Source: Fidelibacterota bacterium TCS52 (GTDB lineage: Bacteria; Fidelibacterota; Fidelibacteria; Fidelibacterales; Fidelibacteraceae). Taken from it: a stretch of 11,253 nt of DNA. The position numbers were made by a program, and so were the translations under genes. The stretch spans positions 1 to 11,253 of the forward strand of contig LSCC01000082.1 in the NCBI GenBank assembly GCA_001577215.1, given 5' to 3'. The notes under the pieces were generated by a model. It did not search any database, was not told where the DNA came from, and was given only the letters and a program-made list of their open reading frames with translations. Positions 1 to 7,197 of this stretch are shown here, one piece after another. Within the stretch, counting starts at the first letter, position 1, and every line of letters starts with the position of its first letter.

Positions 1-1
1 T

Positions 2-466
2 AAAGATTCACCAGCAATTATTGGTGTAAATAATTTAATTAGCGATGTACACACAAAAATATTTATTTATGAATTAAACGAAAAATTTATTGTGCATGGA
101 AATATAAAATATACTTTAAAATTAACTTGTGACGTGTGCTTAGAAAAATATAGCAATGAATATAATGAGAAATTTAAATTAGTAGTGATTCCTGAAAATA
201 TATTTGATGAAAACAATGTTAGTAACGATGAGTTTATTATACTTAAAAATAATGCCAATGAAATAGATTTTAATGATTTTATTAAAGATACAATATTACT
301 TAATATTCCCTTTAAGAAAAAATGCAAACCCAATTGCAAGGGATTATGTCCAATCTGTGGAAAAAATAAAAATTATTATGAATGTTCACATAAATTTGTT
401 AATATAGACCCTAGATTAAAGAAATTGAAAGAAATTAAAAAAACAATAAAGAAAAAGAGGAATTAA
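2..466 (+). CDS. yceD: YceD/DUF177 family protein, 5'-truncated by window edge
   Basis: C-terminal 154 residues of a YceD (DUF177) protein; the frame is open to the left edge, so the true start lies outside. A GTG at 92 could be mistaken for a start, but the codons before it continue the family pattern: a hydrophobic strand followed by a short G-N-I segment just ahead of the first cysteine pair. Two cysteine clusters are visible. CDVCLE is at about residues 43-48 of the visible part. The C-terminal cluster has C108, C112, C116 and C119 (the KGLCPICG motif), followed by C128, and is probably metal binding. The tail is very lysine rich. The family is nearly always encoded directly before rpmF and has been linked to 23S rRNA accumulation; that role is family knowledge. 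Here the stop codon directly abuts the rpmF ATG, so the two are co-transcribed and probably translationally coupled. Confidence 0.9.
   Translation, partial: KDSPAIIGVNNLISDVHTKIFIYELNEKFIVHGNIKYTLKLTCDVCLEKYSNEYNEKFKLVVIPENIFDENNVSNDEFIILKNNANEIDFNDFIKDTILLNIPFKKKCKPNCKGLCPICGKNKNYYECSHKFVNIDPRLKKLKEIKKTIKKKRN
456..460 (+). promoter_or_regulatory. Shine-Dalgarno site of rpmF (AGAGG)
   Basis: AGAGG lies six bases before the rpmF ATG, inside the last codons of the upstream gene. It is one of only two convincing ribosome binding sites in the window, and it supports ATG 467 as the rpmF start. Confidence 0.6.
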
Positions 467-643
467 ATGGCAAATCCAAAAAGAAGACAATCACACTCAA
501 GAGGAGCAAAAAGAAGAACACATTACAATTTAAAGACACCAAATGTGTCTAAATGCCCAAACTGCAGTCAACCAAAATTACCACATCATGCATGTCCAAA
601 TTGTGGTTATTATGATGGAAAACAGGTTATTAATACAAAATAA
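467..643 (+). CDS. rpmF: 50S ribosomal protein bL32
   Basis: A 58-residue basic protein, the normal length for bL32, a structural protein of the large ribosomal subunit. The N-terminus begins MANPKRRQSHSRGAKRR, the arginine/lysine-rich tail that threads into 23S rRNA. The C-terminal half carries a zinc ribbon made of CPNC (C30, C33) and a second CPNC (C43, C46), so this is the zinc-binding (C+) form. It starts on the base after the yceD stop codon and has its own AGAGG ribosome binding site. The yceD-rpmF pair followed by fab genes is a deeply conserved arrangement that couples ribosome and membrane-lipid genes. The gene is easily overlooked because of its size. No cysteine is missing, so there is no sign that it is a zinc-independent paralogue. 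Confidence 0.97.
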   Translation: MANPKRRQSHSRGAKRRTHYNLKTPNVSKCPNCSQPKLPHHACPNCGYYDGKQVINTK

Positions 644-693
644 ATATAAAATATTATTAATTATTAATTTATAATTAAAATGGTATTATATTA
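644..693 (+). promoter_or_regulatory. Possible promoter/operator before fabH
   Basis: This 50-base gap occupies the place where plsX usually lies. It contains a perfect 8-base inverted repeat, TTAATTAT (657-664) and ATAATTAA (671-678), with a 6-base spacer. A consensus -10-like TATAAT at 670-675 overlaps the right arm, and no good -35 is visible. The dyad could be an operator over a promoter that drives the fab genes. It does not resemble the FapR operator. In DNA this AT-rich, such repeats and TATAAT matches arise by chance quite often. Confidence 0.25.
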
Positions 694-1689
694 ATGTTAA
701 ATAAAAATTTAGTTAGTATATCAGCAGTTGGTAAATATGTTCCTGAGGAAGTATTAACTAACAAAGATCTAGAAAAGATGGTTGATACAAATGATGAATG
801 GATCACTAAAAGAACAGGAATAAAAGAAAGACATATCTCTGAAAAAAATGAACCCACTTCTACTTTAGCAACAAAAGCAATTGAGAATCTATTTGAAGAA
901 TATAATATTTCTCCTGATGAAATTGATGCTCTGGTATTAGCTACTATAAGTCCAGATATGTTTTTCCCTTCTACAGCGGCAGTTACACTAGATAACTTAA
1001 AGATAAAACACGCCTTTGGATTTGATATTTCTGCTGCATGCAGTGGTTTTATTTACGCATTAAAAACAGGTGAAAGTTTTATTAAATCAGGAATGGCAAA
1101 AAAAGTTCTTGTCGTTGGTGCAGATGAAATGAGCACCATTAGCGATTATACGAATAGAAATACTTGTGTATTATTTGGAGACGGAGCTGGAGCAGTTCTT
1201 TTAGAAGAATCAAAAACAGATAATGGAATAATTGACACAATTTTACATACTGACGGATCAGGAAAAGATCTGTTATATATGTTAGGTGGAGGAAGTTTAA
1301 ATCCATCAACCCATGAAACAGTTGATAAGAAAATGCACTATATTTATCAAGATGGAAGACCTGTCTATAAATTTGCAGTAAAATATATGACGCAGGTATC
1401 AAAAGATATTCTTAAAAAGCATAATTTTACAAGTAAAGATGTTTCATTATTTATTCCACATCAAGCAAATAAAAGAATAATTGAAGCAGTTGGAAAGAGA
1501 TTAAAACTTGATCCTGAAAATGTGTTCATTAATATTGATAAATATGGAAATACAACAGCTGCTACAATTCCTTTGGGGATTTACGATGCTATGCAAGAAA
1601 AAAGATTAATAAAATATGACCTATTATTACTTGGTGCATTTGGTGGTGGATTTACCTGGGGAAGTAGTTTAATAAGGTGGGGTATATAA
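694..1689 (+). CDS. fabH: Beta-ketoacyl-ACP synthase III (KAS III)
   Basis: Cytoplasmic condensing enzyme that starts type II fatty acid synthesis by joining an acyl-CoA primer (often acetyl-CoA) to malonyl-ACP, giving a 3-ketoacyl-ACP and CO2. At 331 residues it is of normal family length. The thiolase-fold catalytic triad is complete: C116 in SAACSGF, H256 in IPHQANKR and N286 in YGNTTAA. The early W-I-T-x-R-T-G-I motif (about 36-43) and the C-terminal GGGFTWGSSLIRW motif are also typical of FabH. The start at ATG 694 matches the usual N-terminus, but no Shine-Dalgarno sequence is present. It leads fabD by one base, so the fab genes form an operon. Primer preference (acetyl versus branched-chain) cannot be read from the sequence. 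Confidence 0.97.
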   Translation: MLNKNLVSISAVGKYVPEEVLTNKDLEKMVDTNDEWITKRTGIKERHISEKNEPTSTLATKAIENLFEEYNISPDEIDALVLATISPDMFFPSTAAVTLDNLKIKHAFGFDISAACSGFIYALKTGESFIKSGMAKKVLVVGADEMSTISDYTNRNTCVLFGDGAGAVLLEESKTDNGIIDTILHTDGSGKDLLYMLGGGSLNPSTHETVDKKMHYIYQDGRPVYKFAVKYMTQVSKDILKKHNFTSKDVSLFIPHQANKRIIEAVGKRLKLDPENVFINIDKYGNTTAATIPLGIYDAMQEKRLIKYDLLLLGAFGGGFTWGSSLIRWGI

Positions 1690-1690
1690 T

Positions 1691-2614
1691 ATGAAAACAG
1701 CATTAGTTTTTCCTGGTCAGGCATCTCAAAAAGTTGGAATGGGGAAAGATCTATATCAAAATTATGATATCGCAAAAGAAATGTTTAAAATTGCTGAAGA
1801 TATTCTTAAATTCGATCTAGCTAAAATCTGCTTTGAAGGACCAATAAGTGAACTTACACAGACAAAAATAACACAACCAGCACTTTATGTTGTATCTTCG
1901 ATCATAACTCACATTTTGAAAGAAAATTCTATCACTTTTGATGCAGTTGCGGGACATAGTTTAGGAGAATATTCTGCATTATATTCTATCGATGTATTCT
2001 CGTTTGAAAACGGATTACAATTAGTTAAAGAACGTGGCGAAAGTATGCAATATGCCGGAAAACAAAATCCTGGTACAATGGCAGCAATAATAAAATTGGA
2101 TAAAGATAAAATATTAAAAGCATGTGAGAATGCGTCACAATTTGGACTTGTCAAAATCGCTAATATTAATTCACCACATCAAATTGCAATTTCCGGCGAA
2201 AAAGACGCCGTTCAATCTGCAATGAAATATGCAAAAGATCTGGGAGCAAAAATTGTTGTTGAATTGGAAGTAAGTGGTGCTTTTCATTCTCCTTTAATGA
2301 GATACGCAACTGATGTCTTAACAAAAACTATAAATACAGTTAGTTTTAAAAAACCAACAATACCAATTTATGGAAATGTAGATGCACAAAGTTGTAATTC
2401 CATTCCGAAATTAAAACAAAAACTCATCAAACAAATAGAAAATCCTGTATTGTGGTTAGATACAATCAATAATATGCGGAATGATGGAATAGAAAAATTT
2501 ATTGAAGTTGGACCAGGAAAAGTATTACGTGGCTTGATTAAAAGAATTGATCCAAAAAGTAATTTGGAAGGTATTTCAACCGTTGCAGATATTGAGAGAA
2601 TTTTAAATGAATAA
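1691..2614 (+). CDS. fabD: Malonyl-CoA:ACP transacylase
   Basis: Moves the malonyl group from coenzyme A onto the acyl carrier protein, supplying the extender unit for every round of chain elongation. It has 307 residues, close to the family norm. The N-terminal FPGQASQ places the oxyanion-hole Q10. The nucleophile elbow GHSLGEY gives S90, R115 (in KERGES) is positioned to bind the malonyl carboxylate, and H199 in GAFHSPLM completes the catalytic pair. The C-terminal EVGPGKVLRGL motif is also characteristic. The ATG lies one base after the fabH stop. The 3' end overlaps fabG by eight bases (ATGAATAA), which suggests translational coupling. It acts directly with the fabH, acpP and fabF products of the same cluster. 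Confidence 0.97.
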   Translation: MKTALVFPGQASQKVGMGKDLYQNYDIAKEMFKIAEDILKFDLAKICFEGPISELTQTKITQPALYVVSSIITHILKENSITFDAVAGHSLGEYSALYSIDVFSFENGLQLVKERGESMQYAGKQNPGTMAAIIKLDKDKILKACENASQFGLVKIANINSPHQIAISGEKDAVQSAMKYAKDLGAKIVVELEVSGAFHSPLMRYATDVLTKTINTVSFKKPTIPIYGNVDAQSCNSIPKLKQKLIKQIENPVLWLDTINNMRNDGIEKFIEVGPGKVLRGLIKRIDPKSNLEGISTVADIERILNE

Positions 2615-3353
2615 CACTAATTTAAAGAATAAAGTTGCAGTAATTACAGGTGCAAGTAGAGGAATTGGTTTAGAAATTGCTAAAACTTTTCACAAAAACG
2701 GCGCAAAAATTGTAATTACTGATATTGATGAAAAAACGCTCTATACAGCTAATAAAGATTTCAATGATAGTAAAAATGTTCTATCAGTTATATCTAATGT
2801 TTCAAATGCCGATTCAATAAAGAATATGGTAAAAAAAACAATAGAAAAATTTGATAAAATAGATATCCTGGTAAATTGTGCTGGAATAACAAGAGATAAT
2901 CTCATTATTCGAATGAAAGAAACTGACTGGGATAATGTGATTGATACAAATCTGAAAAGTGTTTTTCTTACTTCCAAAATTGTAGGAAGATATATGATGA
3001 AAGAGAAATCCGGAAATATAATAAATATTTCATCTGTTGTCGGAATTACGGGAAATGCAGGACAGACAAATTATTCTGCTTCCAAAGCAGGTATAATTGG
3101 AATGACAAAATCATTAGCTAAAGAATTTGCAAGCAGAAATATTAGAGTAAACGCAATTGCACCGGGTTTTATTGATACGAAAATGACAAGGAATTTAAAA
3201 AATAAAGCTAGAGAACAATTAATTGATGCTATTTTATTAAAACGATTGGGAACAACAAATGATGTTGCAAATTCTGCACTTTTTTTGGCTTCCTCCCTAT
3301 CAGATTATATTACCGGACAAATATTAGTTGTAGATGGCGGTATGATAACATAA
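2607..3353 (+). CDS. fabG: 3-oxoacyl-ACP reductase
   Basis: Short-chain dehydrogenase/reductase that reduces 3-ketoacyl-ACP to 3-hydroxyacyl-ACP after each condensation; active FabG is a tetramer in known cases. It has 248 residues, the normal length. The cofactor-binding TGASRGIG is at residues 14-21 and LVNCAGIT at about 88-95. The catalytic tetrad is N115, S143 (in ISSVVG), Y156 and K160 (in NYSASK). The C-terminal DYITGQILVVDGG is standard. An aspartate (D39 in VITDID) sits at the end of the second beta strand; in this superfamily an acid there usually indicates NAD(H) rather than NADP(H), which is unusual for a biosynthetic FabG. The start overlaps the end of fabD. SDR proteins are easily misassigned, but the position between fabD and acpP makes FabG secure. 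Confidence 0.95.
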   Translation: MNNTNLKNKVAVITGASRGIGLEIAKTFHKNGAKIVITDIDEKTLYTANKDFNDSKNVLSVISNVSNADSIKNMVKKTIEKFDKIDILVNCAGITRDNLIIRMKETDWDNVIDTNLKSVFLTSKIVGRYMMKEKSGNIINISSVVGITGNAGQTNYSASKAGIIGMTKSLAKEFASRNIRVNAIAPGFIDTKMTRNLKNKAREQLIDAILLKRLGTTNDVANSALFLASSLSDYITGQILVVDGGMIT

Positions 3354-3383
3354 TTATGAAAAAAAATAAATATTTTTAAACTT

Positions 3384-3390
3384 AAAGGAG
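3384..3390 (+). promoter_or_regulatory. Strong Shine-Dalgarno site of acpP (AAAGGAG)
   Basis: AAAGGAG lies five bases before the acpP ATG. It is the best ribosome binding site in the window and fits the need for far more carrier protein than enzyme. Confidence 0.8.
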
Positions 3391-3395
3391 TTAAA

Positions 3396-3635
3396 ATGGC
3401 AAAAGTATCATTTGATCAATTAAAAGAATTAGTTGTTGACAAGTTGGATGTTGACGAAAGCAAGGTAACTAAAGAGGCTTCATTCATAGATGATCTTGGA
3501 GCAGATTCGTTGGACACAGTAGAATTGATAATGACATTAGAAGACGAATTTGACCTTACAATCGAAGATGAGGCAGCAGAAAAATTAAAAACTGTCGGCG
3601 ATGCTTTAGATTATTTAGAAAAGAATGTAGAATAA
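3396..3635 (+). CDS. acpP: Acyl carrier protein
   Basis: A 79-residue acidic four-helix carrier protein that holds growing acyl chains on a phosphopantetheine arm. The attachment serine is S38 within the invariant DLGADSLD motif. Helix II (DTVELIMTLEDEF) and the acidic tail (EDEAAEKLKTVGDALDYL) match housekeeping AcpP rather than a secondary-metabolism carrier protein. The start is fixed by the strong AAAGGAG. A 42-base gap, the largest inside the fabH-fabF run, precedes it, and fabF follows after six bases. No holo-ACP synthase gene is present here. The strong ribosome binding site, absent from the flanking enzyme genes, is the likely means of raising its output within the operon. Confidence 0.98.
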   Translation: MAKVSFDQLKELVVDKLDVDESKVTKEASFIDDLGADSLDTVELIMTLEDEFDLTIEDEAAEKLKTVGDALDYLEKNVE

Positions 3636-3641
3636 TCGTTT

Positions 3642-4877
3642 ATGAAAAAAAGAGTCGTTATTACCGGAATGGGTGTTACTTCTCCTGTTGGAACCGGAGT
3701 AGAAAAGTTTTGGAATAATATTCAAAATGGATACAACGGCATAGGTCCTATAACACAATTCGATACTACAGATTATGATGTACATTTTGGTGGTGAAGTA
3801 ACAGATATTAATTTGGAAAATTATTTTTCCAGAAAAGAGATGCGAAAATTAGATAGATTTACTCAATTTGCTCTTATTGCATCAGATGAAGCAATTAAAA
3901 ATGCAAATTTTGATCTTGAAAAGCTTGATACAGAAAGAACTGGTGTAATTATTGCTTCAGGAATTGGTGGACTGCATACTTTGGAAAAAGAAAGAATGGT
4001 ATTACATAAAAAAGGTCCGAAAAGAGTATCTCCATTCTTCATTCCAAAATTAATTTCTGATATTGCCGCCGGTCATGTCTCAATAAAATATGGATTTAAA
4101 GGAATAAATTATTCAGTTGCTTCTGCTTGTGCTTCATCCAATCATTCAATTGCATTAGCATTGAGACACATTCGTTATGGTGATGCTGATGTTGTTGTAA
4201 CAGGTGGGGCTGAAGCTACAATTTCTCCACTTGGAGTTTCAGGATTTACTCAAATGAAAGCATTGAGTACAAGAAATGATGATTATAAGACAGCTTCCCG
4301 CCCTTTTGATAAAATGCGTGATGGATTTGTAATTGCCGAAGGATCTGGAATATTGGTTCTTGAAGAATATGAACATGCAAAGAAAAGAAATGCAAAGATC
4401 TATGGTGAAATTGTTGGAGCCGGAATGACTGCAGATGCTTTTCATATTACCGCACCTTCAGATGATGGCGATGGAGCGATCAGATCAATGAAAATGGCAT
4501 TAAACGATGGTAATTTGAAACCAGATGACATCTCATATATCAATGCTCACGGTACCTCTACCCCATTCAACGATAAAATTGAAACAAAAGCAATTAAATC
4601 GGTATTTGATGAAAATGCGAAAAATATTGCCATAAGTTCAACAAAATCAATGACAGGACATATGCTTGGTGCTACCGGATCTGTTGAAGCAATAGCATCA
4701 ATCAAAGCAATTGAAAACGATATTATTCCACCAACTATTAATTTAATTAATCCAGATCCGGAATGTGACCTCAGTTATACACCAAATGTAAAAATAAGTA
4801 AACAAGTTAATGCGGTTTTATCAAATACTTTTGGTTTTGGTGGACATAATTCTACACTTGTTTTTAAAAAAATATAA
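3642..4877 (+). CDS. fabF: Beta-ketoacyl-ACP synthase II (KAS II)
   Basis: Elongating condensing enzyme: it joins acyl-ACP with malonyl-ACP, releasing CO2. It has 411 residues, typical for FabF. The active-site nucleophile is C163 in ASACASSNH. The two catalytic histidines are H303 (NAHGTSTPFND) and H340 (TKSMTGHMLGATG), with K335 in the same motif as expected. The glycine- and phenylalanine-rich gate near the C-terminus (NTFGFGGHNSTL) is intact. KAS II is favoured over KAS I (FabB) by overall motif pattern and by its place directly after acpP. No Shine-Dalgarno is visible and the six-base gap suggests translation coupled to acpP. With fabH, fabD and fabG this completes the condensation and first reduction steps; fabZ and an enoyl reductase must lie elsewhere. 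Confidence 0.97.
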   Translation: MKKRVVITGMGVTSPVGTGVEKFWNNIQNGYNGIGPITQFDTTDYDVHFGGEVTDINLENYFSRKEMRKLDRFTQFALIASDEAIKNANFDLEKLDTERTGVIIASGIGGLHTLEKERMVLHKKGPKRVSPFFIPKLISDIAAGHVSIKYGFKGINYSVASACASSNHSIALALRHIRYGDADVVVTGGAEATISPLGVSGFTQMKALSTRNDDYKTASRPFDKMRDGFVIAEGSGILVLEEYEHAKKRNAKIYGEIVGAGMTADAFHITAPSDDGDGAIRSMKMALNDGNLKPDDISYINAHGTSTPFNDKIETKAIKSVFDENAKNIAISSTKSMTGHMLGATGSVEAIASIKAIENDIIPPTINLINPDPECDLSYTPNVKISKQVNAVLSNTFGFGGHNSTLVFKKI

Positions 4878-4905
4878 TTTGTTCTACTAATCACATTTTT
4901 TTTCA

Positions 4906-5670
4906 ATGGAACTATTTAAAAAACCAATTAAATACTTTAATAATCTTTATAAATTTGTAGTTTATCGCAAATCAAAAAGATTATTGAGAAAGGTTTATGA
5001 TATTCATCAATATCGTTTTCGTAATCCTGAATTAGTATATCAGGCATTTCTTCATACATCGGGTATTAATTCTTCAAAAGATCGAAATTCCAGTTACGAA
5101 AGACTAGAATTCCTAGGTGACGCTGTTTTAGAATTAGCAGTAACAAACTATTTATTTAATAATTATCCAGAGCTTCCTGAGGGAGATTTGACCAAAATGC
5201 GATCTAAATTAGTAAATAAGATCACATTATCAAAGGTATCTAAACAGCTCGGTTTTAGTAGGCTTTTAAGAATAAGTAAGGGAGCCGAAAAAGACAATAT
5301 TAGAAATTTAAACTCAATATTAAGTGATATTTATGAATCATTTATAGGTGCATTATATTTAGATGGAAGTTGGAAAGAATCAAATAAATTTATTACTAAT
5401 ACGCTACTTTCTAAACATGAAATATTAATTCCATCACCGGATATTCAGAATTATAAAGGTCAATTACTCGAATATTGTCAACGTAATAATTTACATAAAC
5501 CTGAATTTATTGTTACAAATGCAGATGGGCCTGCACATGGAATAAATTTTGAAGTAAGTATTTATTTAAACAATAAATTTTACAGTTCCGGATTTGCAAA
5601 GACAAAAAAGTATGCTGAACAACTAGCAGCTAAAAAGGTATTGAATAAAATGATGAATGAAAAATTCTAA
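4906..5670 (+). CDS. rnc: Ribonuclease III
   Basis: Double-strand-specific endoribonuclease that processes rRNA precursors and structured mRNAs, acting as a homodimer with magnesium. It has 254 residues: a basic N-terminal extension (about 1-31, rich in K and R), the catalytic domain (about 35-170) and a double-stranded RNA binding domain (about 183-250). The signature ERLEFLGD supplies E65, E68 and D72; E92 lies in PEGD; D141 and E144 lie in SDIYESF, so the metal-binding set is complete. The binding domain shows NYKGQLLEYCQ, GPAHG and the C-terminal lysine-rich helix KKYAEQLAAKK. The ATG at 4906 follows a run of eight T bases and has no Shine-Dalgarno. Placement of rnc directly after acpP-fabF is a common bacterial arrangement. 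It ends the forward block. Confidence 0.96.
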   Translation: MELFKKPIKYFNNLYKFVVYRKSKRLLRKVYDIHQYRFRNPELVYQAFLHTSGINSSKDRNSSYERLEFLGDAVLELAVTNYLFNNYPELPEGDLTKMRSKLVNKITLSKVSKQLGFSRLLRISKGAEKDNIRNLNSILSDIYESFIGALYLDGSWKESNKFITNTLLSKHEILIPSPDIQNYKGQLLEYCQRNNLHKPEFIVTNADGPAHGINFEVSIYLNNKFYSSGFAKTKKYAEQLAAKKVLNKMMNEKF

Positions 5671-5685
5671 TTAATATTTATTAAT

Positions 5686-5724
5686 TAACATTTATAGTAA
5701 AAATGTTATTATATAACTTTTTTT
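5686..5724 (+). terminator. Weak candidate terminator between convergent blocks
   Basis: A perfect 8-base inverted repeat, TAACATTT (5686-5693) and AAATGTTA (5701-5708), encloses a 7-base loop in the short gap after rnc and just before the pgsW stop codon. Seven T bases follow at 5718-5724, but nine bases beyond the stem, so this is not a textbook intrinsic terminator. The stem is almost all A-T. Its position between convergent genes is the main argument for a role. Confidence 0.3.
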
Positions 5725-6764
5725 CTAAACCAAAATATAAGTAATAAAATAATTAATATTGAAATTATTACAGGTAATACTGGAATATATCCAGTAATGT
5801 ATAATTTTTTAGGTTCATTATATATTTTTTTCAAATATTCATCAATTCCATATTCTATTGCTAAATCTTTAATTCCTAAAAAATGAATATAGGGAATTCC
5901 TAATTCGATGGATCTCATCAATATCCCTCTATCCTCATGTTCACAAATAGTTAAAGAATTAACTAATCCATTTGGCATAAATAGAGAATGATTACATCGC
6001 CCCAATGATGTTTGATTCCCACCAATATTAATTAATAATGAAATATTTTTATTTTTTAATATATCCATCCTTAAATTTATTGCATCAGGAAATGATTTTG
6101 GTATTGTTAAAGTTTCATTATTACGAGCAATTGCTTTCTTCAATAAACTTATTCCTTCGTTCGTTAATCCGCTTCCATTATCTCCTTCTCCACCCAATGT
6201 AACAATAAAAGATGAATAGGAGAAGTTACAATTTGTTTTTAACCAATTTTCCATATCAATCCAAGTAGCTTCTGGCTGATTTGCCCCATACATCGAAGCA
6301 CCTAATGAACTTATAATAATTGGTTTCAGATTTAAAGTTTCAATTGCAGATAAAGTTGATATCATTAAAGATGGAAATGATCCACTTGATAAAACAAGCA
6401 CAGTATCGCCGGGATTTACCGCTTCAGATTCATGTATCAATCGTACCATTAATGCTGAAAAATCCGGATTACAAGATAATTCTTTTGCTTCTAACGAGCC
6501 AAGAGTAGTAGTTGTTAAAGTATATTCAGAACCAAGCATTCCCGAATATGTTGTTTTTGAATTAACAGCAGATATTATTCGCCTTTTTTCTTTTTCTTTA
6601 CAAATTACATTAAACCATTTTTGAGTCAACAAATTAGCTTCTTTCATTTGTTGATAATCATCTCGTTTTATTTCTTCTGTAAATGCAAATTTTAATACAA
6701 AAAAAAGCACAACAGATACAATAAAAATTAATATTAAGTAAAATTCTTTTTTTCTATTTTTCAT
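5709..6764 (-). CDS. pgsW: Poly-gamma-glutamate system protein (PgsW-like)
   Basis: A 351-residue protein recognised by its place directly after pgsB and pgsC and by its layout. An N-terminal membrane segment (about 8-27) follows a basic KNRKK start, a large soluble domain (about 30-322) comes next, and a C-terminal membrane segment (about 326-346) ends in RKK. By the positive-inside rule both ends face the cytoplasm and the domain faces the periplasm. Glycine-rich turns (LSSGSF 125-130, GGEGDNGSG 191-199, INIGGNQTSLG 246-255) after hydrophobic strands suggest an alpha/beta fold with a pocket. This matches my memory of the 'poly-gamma-glutamate system protein' family, which accompanies PgsB and PgsC in non-Firmicute bacteria. 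Its biochemical role is not known to me. It may replace PgsA/CapA in synthesis or export. It lies four bases after pgsC. Confidence 0.75.
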   Translation of the reverse strand: MKNRKKEFYLILIFIVSVVLFFVLKFAFTEEIKRDDYQQMKEANLLTQKWFNVICKEKEKRRIISAVNSKTTYSGMLGSEYTLTTTTLGSLEAKELSCNPDFSALMVRLIHESEAVNPGDTVLVLSSGSFPSLMISTLSAIETLNLKPIIISSLGASMYGANQPEATWIDMENWLKTNCNFSYSSFIVTLGGEGDNGSGLTNEGISLLKKAIARNNETLTIPKSFPDAINLRMDILKNKNISLLINIGGNQTSLGRCNHSLFMPNGLVNSLTICEHEDRGILMRSIELGIPYIHFLGIKDLAIEYGIDEYLKKIYNEPKKLYITGYIPVLPVIISILIILLLIFWFRKKVI

Positions 6765-6768
6765 AAAA

Positions 6769-7194
6769 TCAGATAATCAATAAAACAAAATAAATTAAAA
6801 TTGTAACAATTCCCAATCCTGCCAAAGTAGGAACTATTTTCTGCCGAACCATTTCATTAGCAATCAAACCCGGTATTAAATATCCTATAGACCGTAAATC
6901 TAAAACAATATTTGGCATTGGTTGAATAATATTTTCTAAAAGTAATTTTAAAGCAAATCCTAATAATAATGCAAGAAATAATCGTCGTCGTCCATAAATG
7001 ATAAATCTACTCATTAATATTTTTAAAATAATAAAAACCACAAAAGCAATCACTATTGTAATAATAATTCTGTTCGGCTCATTAATAAAAGTTGCAAAAT
7101 ATGCTGGAGCAATTACTCCGCCAGCAGAAATATCTGTCATTTCGTAAAAAATAAATCCTATAGAAAGTCCAATTATAAATGCTTTAATAATCAT
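6769..7194 (-). CDS. pgsC: Poly-gamma-glutamate biosynthesis protein PgsC/CapC
   Basis: Small integral membrane protein of 141 residues, close to the roughly 150 of PgsC/CapC. Hydrophobic segments span most of it (about 4-22, 43-62, 71-90, 100-116 and 119-140). Family-like features are GGVIAPAYFA near residue 25, the basic turn YGRRRLF (about 67-73), and IGYLIPGLIANEMVRQ in the second half. In characterised systems PgsC forms a membrane complex with the ligase PgsB and is needed for polymer synthesis or its passage across the membrane. The ATG lies three bases after the pgsB stop and pgsW follows after four bases, so the three genes form one tight unit. No Shine-Dalgarno is visible. The context makes the assignment strong even though the sequence is mostly membrane helices. 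Confidence 0.88.
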   Translation of the reverse strand: MIIKAFIIGLSIGFIFYEMTDISAGGVIAPAYFATFINEPNRIIITIVIAFVVFIILKILMSRFIIYGRRRLFLALLLGFALKLLLENIIQPMPNIVLDLRSIGYLIPGLIANEMVRQKIVPTLAGLGIVTILIYFVLLII

Positions 7195-7197
7195 ATT

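Noticed and set aside
680..694. Four-codon mini reading frame (ATG GTA TTA TAT TAA) whose stop overlaps the fabH ATG as TAATG
   Set aside because: It could couple translation into fabH, but it has no ribosome binding site and such mini frames are frequent by chance in AT-rich DNA.
1139..1402. Open frame of 87 codons on the minus strand inside fabH
   Set aside because: It lies wholly inside a gene with complete catalytic motifs on the other strand, has no family-like features and no start signal; it is an antisense shadow.
3361..3378. AAAAAT/ATTTTT hairpin just before the acpP ribosome binding site, considered as an attenuator or processing site
   Set aside because: The six-pair stem is made only of A-T pairs and would be very unstable; no terminator-like T tail in the right position.
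4885..4905. Run of eight T bases before rnc, considered as a terminator after fabF
   Set aside because: No GC-containing stem precedes it and rnc starts immediately after; it is more likely a U-rich translation initiation region.
6320..6508. Plus-strand open frame of 62 codons inside pgsW
   Set aside because: It is antisense to a conserved-looking domain and has no recognisable motif; low GC produces few stops in this frame by chance.
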